Made by a program: the position numbers and the translations under genes. The notes beneath the pieces are model-generated. The model made no database searches. It had not been told where the DNA came from and saw nothing but the letters and a program-made list of their open reading frames with translations. Source: Clostridia bacterium (GTDB taxonomy: Bacteria; Bacillota; Clostridia; Christensenellales; Borkfalkiaceae). From it: a stretch of DNA of 57,963 nucleotides. Of this stretch, positions 52,690 through 57,963 are shown one piece after another. Positions within the stretch are counted from its first letter, which is position 1, and each line of letters begins with the position of its first letter. Where the stretch lies: contig JAFTPU010000009.1 of assembly GCA_017463105.1 (NCBI GenBank), positions 1 through 57,963 of the forward strand, read 5' to 3'.

Positions 52690-53004
52690 TTAAATTTTCA
52701 CGGTAACGTCGTATTTTTCGGTGATATCGCGGAAGTTTTCTTTCAATATGCTTTCCTGTGCGTTCAGTCCGTATACGATAAAATCGTCGATCGTCAAACG
52801 GAAATACCTCGCGATTTTATACGCTTGGGAAATCGTCGGGAGTATCTCTCCGCGTTCATAAACGGATAACGATTGTCGGGGAATTTCCGTCGCTTCCTCC
52901 AAAAGCAATTGCGTTATCCCCAAATGCGAGCGCAATTCTTTTAAGCTCGCGCCGAAAGCTTTTTTAATGTTGTCGTCCGTTAAATTGGGGAGATTACGTT
53001 TCAT
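52690..53004 (-). CDS. XRE-family repressor-like regulator
   Basis: A 104-residue DNA-binding protein. The helix-turn-helix is at about 15-70 (LGITQLLLEEATEIPRQSLSVYERGE). It is divergent from the zinc-ribbon gene and the region between them carries three near-identical palindromes. One lies in the spacer of this gene's own likely promoter and one in the target promoter, so autoregulation is likely. The start has no good ribosome-binding site (AACAAAGCG), suggesting low translation. Confidence 0.9.
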   Translation of the reverse strand: MKRNLPNLTDDNIKKAFGASLKELRSHLGITQLLLEEATEIPRQSLSVYERGEILPTISQAYKIARYFRLTIDDFIVYGLNAQESILKENFRDITEKYDVTVKI

Positions 53005-53068
53005 CGCTTTGTTTTCGTTCGGTTGAGTGGTTTATTCCGTTGCTCTTTTTGCCAAACGCCTTGTTTAC

Positions 53069-53097
53069 ATTATATCCAATATATTGGAAAAATTAAA
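53069..53097 (-). promoter_or_regulatory. XRE gene promoter containing operator 1
   Basis: On the minus strand, TTTAAT (complement of 53092-53097), 17 bases and TATAAT (complement of 53069-53074). Operator 1, CCAATATATTGG (53076-53087), fills the spacer. Confidence 0.6.
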
Positions 53098-53104
53098 TAT
53101 AGTT

Positions 53105-53116
53105 CCAATATGTTGG
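53105..53116. promoter_or_regulatory. Operator 2
   Basis: CCAATATGTTGG, differing from operators 1 and 3 by one base. Its centre is 29 bases from operator 1 and 31 from operator 3, near three helical turns, which would allow cooperative binding of the XRE protein. Confidence 0.7.
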
Positions 53117-53127
53117 CAAAAAAATGC

Positions 53128-53156
53128 TTGACATTCCAATATATTGGCATTATAAT
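53128..53156 (+). promoter_or_regulatory. Zinc-ribbon gene promoter containing operator 3
   Basis: TTGACA (53128-53133), 17 bases and TATAAT (53151-53156), full consensus. Operator 3, CCAATATATTGG (53136-53147), lies wholly inside the spacer. Confidence 0.88.
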
Positions 53157-53337
53157 TAAGGTATCGAAATTATAGCGACGAAATTATAAGTTCAGACAGA
53201 ATGGCAGAAGTATAACGATAGAGGCATAATGGCAGAGTCATAAAAATGAGGTGTAAGGCGGAGTGTGCGGCTGAGGTTATAATGAAGAAGCTATAAAGAC
53301 GAAATTTAAGATAAAAAAATATAGGAGTGTTTTACAA

Positions 53338-53631
53338 ATGTTTTGTAAGAAATGCGGAAAAGAGATTTTTGACGATGCAGTGGTGTGTCCTCATTGCGGT
53401 ACGATGACGGGAAGCGGAAACGTGATCTTTGGCGGTGCGGAAGAAAAGCAGGGAAACGGAATAGCGATTGCGGGCTTTATTTGTTCGTTTTTTGTTCCGT
53501 TGCTTGGTTGGGTGTTTGGCGGAATTGGATTATCGCGTGCGAATAAACGAAACGGAAAGGGGAAGAATTTTTCCATTGCGGCATTGGCGATTGCGTCGGT
53601 AATGTTTATCATTTATTTGGCGGGCGTTTAA
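53338..53631 (+). CDS. Zinc-ribbon DUF4190-like membrane protein
   Basis: A 97-residue protein. The N-terminal zinc ribbon FCKKCGKE...VVCPHCGT (four Cys) is followed by a DUF4190-like pair of hydrophobic segments (GIAIAGFICSFFVPLLGWVFGGIGL and SIAALAIASVMFIIYLAGV-like). AGGAGTG sits 10 bases before the ATG. Expression starts from the operator-containing promoter ~180 bases upstream, through an unusual purine-rich leader. Function unknown. Confidence 0.88.
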   Translation: MFCKKCGKEIFDDAVVCPHCGTMTGSGNVIFGGAEEKQGNGIAIAGFICSFFVPLLGWVFGGIGLSRANKRNGKGKNFSIAALAIASVMFIIYLAGV

Positions 53632-53646
53632 TAAGTTTTACATTGA

Positions 53647-53685
53647 AAAGGGTGCACGGAGGCTTATCGCTTCCGCGCACCCTTT
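53647..53685 (+). terminator. Terminator after zinc-ribbon gene
   Basis: AAAGGGTGC (53647-53655) pairs with GCACCCTTT (53677-53685), with an inner helix. It is followed by AATTTG. Confidence 0.8.
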
Positions 53686-53692
53686 AATTTGC

Positions 53693-53721
53693 TTGCAAAA
53701 ACCGTGCGGGCGTGGTATAAT
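53693..53721 (+). promoter_or_regulatory. Promoter of prmA
   Basis: TTGCAA (53693-53698), 17 bases and TATAAT (53716-53721), starting a short leader to prmA. Confidence 0.85.
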
Positions 53722-53742
53722 ATTCGCAAAAGAGGTTACTTT

Positions 53743-54690
53743 ATGAAATATATCGAATTGACTATCCATACCACCACCGAAGCCAGCGAGATCCTTTCCG
53801 ACGTTATGTGGAATTACACCGATTACGGCGTGACCATTTGCGACCGCGCGGATATTATCGCGCTCCAAACCGCCAAGGAAACCACGTTTTGGGATTATAT
53901 GGACGACGAGCTGACGAGCGAAAAGCCGTCGGACGTGCTCGTGAAATGCTATATCGCCGAGGATATCGCGGACGAAACGATCCCCGCTATCCTGCGCGAG
54001 ATCCGCGAGGCGCAGGAGCGGAGCGAGGGCTCCGTGCCCTTCGGTACGCTGGAGGACACCAAGCGCGTGGTGGACGGGGACGATTGGATCGACGTATGGA
54101 AAAAGCATTTCCGACCCATTCATTTGGGTAAGATCGTCGTCGTGCCCGAATGGATAAAGTACGAGCCCGCCGAGGGCGAACGGGTCGTGCTTCTCGATTC
54201 GAACATGGCGTTCGGCACGGGCGAGCACGAGACGACCTCCATGTGCGTGGAGCTGATGCAAGAATATATCACGCCCGACTCCGTTTGTATCGACGTCGGT
54301 TGCGGGAGCGGGATATTGGGCATTTCCGCGTTGAAGCTCGGCGCGGGCAAGGCGTATCTGACCGATATCGACCCGATCGCCGTCGAAAGCTCGCTCCATA
54401 ATTGCAAATTAAACGGCGTGGCGGAAAACGCGATCGTGGCGCACTCGAACCTGCTCGACGATACGACGGTGCAGGGGGATATCATGATGGCGAACATCAC
54501 GGGCGAGGTTTTGAAAATGCTCGCGCCCTCTATTCCGAAAAACCTCAAGCCCGACGGCGTTTTGATTTTAAGCGGTATCATCGAAAGCCGTTTGGAAATG
54601 GTGAAAGCCGCGTACGAAGCGGTAAATATGCAAGTTATTAAGGAAAGAAGAAAGGGCGAGTGGTTCGCTTTAGTACTGAAACATAAATAA
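53743..54690 (+). CDS. prmA: Ribosomal protein L11 methyltransferase PrmA
   Basis: A 315-residue SAM-dependent methyltransferase that trimethylates ribosomal protein L11. The N-terminal recognition domain is followed by FGTGEHETTSMCVELM, the SAM loop VCIDVGCGSGILGISALKLGA, LTDIDPIAVESS and MMANITGEVL. The ATG at 53743 has AGAGG upstream; the longer frame starting at 53689 would overlap the promoter. Head of the prmA-rsmE-mtaB group, a common Clostridia order. Confidence 0.95.
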   Translation: MKYIELTIHTTTEASEILSDVMWNYTDYGVTICDRADIIALQTAKETTFWDYMDDELTSEKPSDVLVKCYIAEDIADETIPAILREIREAQERSEGSVPFGTLEDTKRVVDGDDWIDVWKKHFRPIHLGKIVVVPEWIKYEPAEGERVVLLDSNMAFGTGEHETTSMCVELMQEYITPDSVCIDVGCGSGILGISALKLGAGKAYLTDIDPIAVESSLHNCKLNGVAENAIVAHSNLLDDTTVQGDIMMANITGEVLKMLAPSIPKNLKPDGVLILSGIIESRLEMVKAAYEAVNMQVIKERRKGEWFALVLKHK

Positions 54691-54697
54691 TCGTGTT

Positions 54698-54830
54698 CCG
54701 TCCTCACGGACGGCTGACCGCTTGCGCGGTGGAAAGCGCAACCTGCGGTTGCTTAAAAAGGGCTGATTATGCGAGGGCTCTGCCCTCAACCTCCCGCAAG
54801 GAACTAAGTTCCTTGACCTCTGATCAGGGG
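54698..54830. repeat. Array of six mini-hairpins between prmA and rsmE
   Basis: Six short inverted repeats follow one another: CCGTCC/GGACGG (54698-54713), ACCGC/GCGGT (54717-54730), GCAACC/GGTTGC (54738-54752), GAGGGC/GCCCTC (54773-54787), AAGGAAC/GTTCCTT (54798-54814) and CCTCTGATCAGGGG (54817-54830). Most loops are 3-4 bases. The stems differ in sequence. The frame that reads through it in line with rsmE has no support as protein. Confidence 0.8.
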
Positions 54831-54857
54831 GGGGATTTATGCGTACAGGAGATAGGT

Positions 54858-55577
54858 ATGTCTGCGTTGAAACGCTTTTTTGTGGATAAAATAGAAGATA
54901 CTACCGAGCTCGTCGGCGAGGAGTTCGAGCACGCGAAAAACGTGCTCCGTATCGGCGTGGGCGCGGAGGTGATCCTCCTCGATAACAGCGGGAAGGAATA
55001 CACCGCCGTGGTGGCGCAGGTCGAGAAAAAGCGCATGCTTTTAAACGTCGTGAGAAGCGAGGTCGGCGGGCGGGAAGCGAACGCCGAGGTCTGCCTCTTG
55101 TTCGGGTATCTGAAAAACGCCGATAAAAACGAGTTCATCGTACAAAAGGCGGTGGAGCTGGGCGTGAAAAAGATCGGCGTGTTTTCCTCCGAATTTTCCT
55201 CCGCATATATGAACGCGAACAAGCTGGAGCGGCTGAACAAGGTCTCGAAGGAGGCGGCGAAGCAATGTCTGCGCTCGGTCGCGCCCGAGGTCGTGTATTT
55301 CGATACGCTGGGCAGCGCGCTTGAAAGCGTTTCGGCTTACGAAAACAAATTATTCGCTTGCGAGTTTGCGGAAAATAGCGAGGTTTCGATAGAAAATTTA
55401 ACGGGCGGTGCGGCGATCGTGATCGGGAGCGAGGGCGGATTTTCCCGCGAGGAGGCGGACCGCGCAAAGCAAAACGGCTTCTCGCTCGTATCGCTCGGCA
55501 AACGTATTTTACGTGCGGAAACGGCGGCGGTGGCATTGACGGCGGTCGTAATGTTTTCGCTTGGAGAACTCAAATGA
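54858..55577 (+). CDS. rsmE: 16S rRNA (uracil-1498-N3)-methyltransferase RsmE
   Basis: A 239-residue SPOUT methyltransferase. It has the PUA-like N-terminus RFFVDKIED...HAKNVLRIGVGAEVILLD, the knot region IGSEGGFSREEAD and SLGKRILRAETAAVAL, the family signature. The ATG at 54858 has AGGAGATAGG; upstream sequence in frame crosses the hairpin array and is rejected. It overlaps mtaB by four bases. Confidence 0.95.
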   Translation: MSALKRFFVDKIEDTTELVGEEFEHAKNVLRIGVGAEVILLDNSGKEYTAVVAQVEKKRMLLNVVRSEVGGREANAEVCLLFGYLKNADKNEFIVQKAVELGVKKIGVFSSEFSSAYMNANKLERLNKVSKEAAKQCLRSVAPEVVYFDTLGSALESVSAYENKLFACEFAENSEVSIENLTGGAAIVIGSEGGFSREEADRAKQNGFSLVSLGKRILRAETAAVALTAVVMFSLGELK

Positions 55578-56842
55578 AAGCGGTGGTATTTACGCTCGGC
55601 TGTAAGGTAAACGACGTCGAGAGCGGGTCGATCATTCGGGGACTGAAGGACTTGGGCTACGAGGTCTCGCGCGAGCTGGAGTCTGCGGATCTGTATATTA
55701 TCAACACCTGCGCGGTGACTTCGGAGGCGGAAAGAAAGAGCCGTCAATCCATCGGCAGGGCGCTCAAATGCAATCCGCGCGCAAAGGTGATCGTGTGCGG
55801 TTGCGCGGCAGAAAAGAATGCGGAAGCCTTTTTGGAAAAGGGCGTGAGCGTGTTTGCCGTCGTGGGGGCGAAAAACAAGAACAGGGTGTTGGAGATCGTT
55901 TCGTCCGATTTTAACGAAACGCTGTGCGGGAAACAGGTCGATAACGGCGCGGGCGCGTATGAGGAAATGCCTTTGCCCGAGTGCTTAAAGACTCGCAATT
56001 TCGTAAAGATACAGGACGGCTGTAATCGGTTTTGTTCCTATTGCGTAATCCCGTATCTGCGCGGTCGGTCGCGCTCGCGGAGCGTCGAAAGCGCGGCGGC
56101 GGAAATTTTACAAAGCACCGCGCTCGAAACGGTCGTGACGGGGATAGATATTTCCGATTACCGCGACGAACAGGGGCGCGATCTCGCCGATCTGCTTTAT
56201 GCCGTCAAGGACGCGGATACGCGGATACGGCTCGGCTCGATGGAAGTGAGCATGGTAACGCCTCGGCTTTTGAACGCGCTGAAAGCGTTGAAAAATTTCG
56301 CGCCGCAATTCCACCTTTCCTTACAGAGCGGTTCGAACGCCGTTTTAAAGAGCATGAACCGCCATTACACGCGGGAGGAATATCTCGAAAAATGCGCGAT
56401 GATCTACGAGGCGTTTCCCGACGCGGGGATCACGACGGATATCATCGTCGGCTTCCCCACGGAGACGGAATCGGACTTTTTGCAGTCGCTTGCGATCGTG
56501 GAGGAGGCGGGCTTTTCGCAGATACACGCCTTTCCGTACTCCCCGCGCGAGGGCACGAACGCATACAAAAAATACAAGGAGCTCCCCGCGGCGGTGAAAA
56601 AGGAGCGAGTGGAACGGCTTTTGCAAAAGGGCGCGGCGCAGAAAGAAAAATATCTGAAAGGCTTTATCGGCAAAGAACTCGTGATCGTACCCGAGCATTG
56701 CATAGACGGTTATACGGAGGGATATGCGGGGAATTATATCCGCGTTTACACGGAGGGGGAAACGGAAAAACGTCCCGTCCGCGTCCGTGTGGAAGCGTTG
56801 TTTAAGGACGGCGTGCGAGGAAAGATCGCAGATCTGCCGTAA
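55574..56842 (+). CDS. mtaB: tRNA t6A37 methylthiotransferase MtaB
   Basis: A 422-residue radical-SAM enzyme that converts t6A37 to ms2t6A37. The N-terminal UPF0004 domain has TLGCKVNDVESGSI, NTCAVTSEAERKSRQSI and VCGCAAE; the radical-SAM cluster is CNRFCSYC; a C-terminal TRAM domain ends it. It acts on the same base that TsaB/TsaE (44.6 kb) help make. ATGA overlap with rsmE indicates coupling. Confidence 0.95.
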   Translation: MKAVVFTLGCKVNDVESGSIIRGLKDLGYEVSRELESADLYIINTCAVTSEAERKSRQSIGRALKCNPRAKVIVCGCAAEKNAEAFLEKGVSVFAVVGAKNKNRVLEIVSSDFNETLCGKQVDNGAGAYEEMPLPECLKTRNFVKIQDGCNRFCSYCVIPYLRGRSRSRSVESAAAEILQSTALETVVTGIDISDYRDEQGRDLADLLYAVKDADTRIRLGSMEVSMVTPRLLNALKALKNFAPQFHLSLQSGSNAVLKSMNRHYTREEYLEKCAMIYEAFPDAGITTDIIVGFPTETESDFLQSLAIVEEAGFSQIHAFPYSPREGTNAYKKYKELPAAVKKERVERLLQKGAAQKEKYLKGFIGKELVIVPEHCIDGYTEGYAGNYIRVYTEGETEKRPVRVRVEALFKDGVRGKIADLP

Positions 56843-56991
56843 ATCTTTCTTGCGGCGCGGCTTTCTTTACGGGCTGTTCTTTCACGCAATTTTCAAAAAA
56901 CCTTAAAACGCTTAACGAATTTCTTGTGTATAATAGACGGCGTAAAGGCAAAAAATTAAAATGATCCCGAAGTGAAATCGGAGGTTCGATT

Positions 56992-57963
56992 ATGGGAAAA
57001 GTTACGAAAAGGATCACGGCGTTGGCTTGCGCCGCAGTCGCGTCGACAGGGCTGTTTACGCTTACCGCCTGCGACGACGAGGTGATCAACGCATACGATA
57101 TCGCCGTGAAAAACGGCTTCCAAGGCGACGAGGCGGCTTGGCTTTTAAGTCTCAAAGGCGCAAACGGCGCGGACGGCGAAAGCCTGAATATAAACGATAT
57201 GTACGCGGCGGCGTGCGCGGAGGGCTACGAGGGCTCGCTTCTCGATTTTATGAAGGAATTGGGGCTGTCCTTTAACTTACAGGAGGACAATGCGACCGAT
57301 GTCATCAATAAGAATATGACTTCCGTCGTCGACGTTTGCTGCGCGTTTACCAAACAAGTGCAGGTGGCCGATCGTTGGGGAAGAAAGCAGACCGTGACGG
57401 CGGTCACGGCGTCGGCGGGCAGCGGCGTGGTCGTGCATATCGAAAAGGAACGGGGCGTGGCGTACGTCGTTACGAATTATCACGTGATCTACGAGTCGAC
57501 GATGAACGGCGTGTCCGATTGTATCTGGCTGTATCCTTACGGCTCGAGAATGAGCTTTACGAGCGGGGATATCAACGCAAACGGTTATCTCGACGAGGGA
57601 GAACCTGAGCCCGGAAATACCGAGGACGGCGACGGGGTTAAGGCGACCTTCGTGGCGGGCGCGATGGACTACGATATCGCCCTTCTCGAGGTGAACAGCA
57701 CGGACATCGTGGACAGCGTATTGACGGCGGCGACGCTCGGAGATTCGAACGAGGTAACGGTGGGCGAAAAGGTGTTCGCGATCGGGAACTCGAACGGCGA
57801 GGGGATCTCCGTGACGAACGGCATCGTCTCCGTGGATTCGGAAACGATCACGATGAGCGCGACGGACGGCACCTCGCGTTCGGTCGATTATCGCGTAATG
57901 CGTACGGACGCGGCGATCAACCACGGCAACTCGGGCGGCGGGCTTTTCAATGCGAAGGGCGAG
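56992..57963 (+). CDS. HtrA-like secreted serine protease (lipoprotein), 3' end outside window
   Basis: The visible 324 codons start with a lipoprotein signal (lipobox LTAC, Cys27). A short collagen-like stretch (SLKGANGADGES, about 58-70) links to a trypsin-fold protease of the S1C/HtrA type. The catalytic triad is complete: His164 in TNYHVI, Asp228 in YDIALLEV and Ser314 in NHGNSGGGLF. The substrate-binding and any PDZ part lie beyond the window edge. GGAGG precedes the ATG. Likely a cell-surface quality-control or processing protease. Confidence 0.9.
   Translation, partial: MGKVTKRITALACAAVASTGLFTLTACDDEVINAYDIAVKNGFQGDEAAWLLSLKGANGADGESLNINDMYAAACAEGYEGSLLDFMKELGLSFNLQEDNATDVINKNMTSVVDVCCAFTKQVQVADRWGRKQTVTAVTASAGSGVVVHIEKERGVAYVVTNYHVIYESTMNGVSDCIWLYPYGSRMSFTSGDINANGYLDEGEPEPGNTEDGDGVKATFVAGAMDYDIALLEVNSTDIVDSVLTAATLGDSNEVTVGEKVFAIGNSNGEGISVTNGIVSVDSETITMSATDGTSRSVDYRVMRTDAAINHGNSGGGLFNAKGE

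Noticed and set aside
53076-53147. CRISPR-like spacing of the CCAATATATTGG repeats
   Set aside because: Only three short palindromes, placed within promoters, with no cas genes; operators explain them better.

Overview
The window looks like a chromosome segment from a low-to-mid GC Bacillota (Clostridia) of the uncultured, host-associated kind. The evidence is a sigma-G-type sporulation sigma factor next to a YlmC-like PRC-barrel gene, a nadABC-niaR NAD operon, an FMN riboswitch in front of ribU, strong Shine-Dalgarno sites, near-consensus TTGACA-17-TATAAT promoters, and many lipoproteins with a glycan-degradation locus. Taxonomy below class level cannot be fixed from the sequence alone.

Layout. 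(1) 1-1030: the end of an unknown minus-strand gene and a minus-strand tRNA block (Val-UAC, Gly-GCC, Cys-GCA, then Leu-UAA), with a truncated tRNA-Leu half gene. (2) 1269-3485: an AraC regulator divergent from a GH4 alpha-galactosidase-like gene. (3) 3620-5730: secB-like gene, mnmA and tRNA-Arg(CCG), whose 3' end and terminator are duplicated. (4) 6172-32863: a large carbohydrate locus. It holds a sugar isomerase-type protein, three Gfo/Idh/MocA-fold proteins (one GH109-like), an ABC sugar importer (two permeases, one binding lipoprotein), two GH123/DUF4091-type proteins (one lipoprotein, one without signal peptide), three further surface proteins with a shared repeated module, a 46-residue peptide, a GDPD-fold protein, an FAD oxidoreductase, a second AraC regulator, a GH94 phosphorylase and a DMT-type transporter. 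My reading is that exported GH123-like and binding proteins work on an amino-sugar-containing glycan, the ABC system imports fragments, and cytoplasmic GH94/GH123/GH109/oxidoreductase/isomerase enzymes finish the breakdown; the true substrate is not provable here.

(5) 33030-38739: glmS, and divergent nadA-nadB-nadC-niaR with a direct-repeat candidate operator. (6) 38775-39094: an IS-end-like relic, a second duplicated tRNA-tail/terminator unit and tRNA-Val(CAC). (7) 39318-41166: sigG, two small AT-rich genes or fragments, ylmC. (8) 41393-49539: OmpR-type two-component pair, FMN riboswitch-ribU, tsaE-tsaB-rimI-hydrolase-murF-like operon and ddl. (9) 49675-52625: ROK glucokinase, GH29 fucosidase and SDR. 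(10) 52690-53631: an XRE repressor and a zinc-ribbon membrane protein sharing three identical-type palindromic operators. (11) 53743-57963: prmA, a run of six mini-hairpins, rsmE-mtaB, and an HtrA-like protease running off the end.

The most unusual points are: the tRNA-tail plus terminator duplications with a shared spacer core at two unrelated tRNA genes; the 46-residue peptide coupled to a mosaic surface protein; a module repeated four times across two adjacent surface proteins at very different base composition; the three-operator switch at 53.1 kb; and the six-hairpin array at 54.7 kb.
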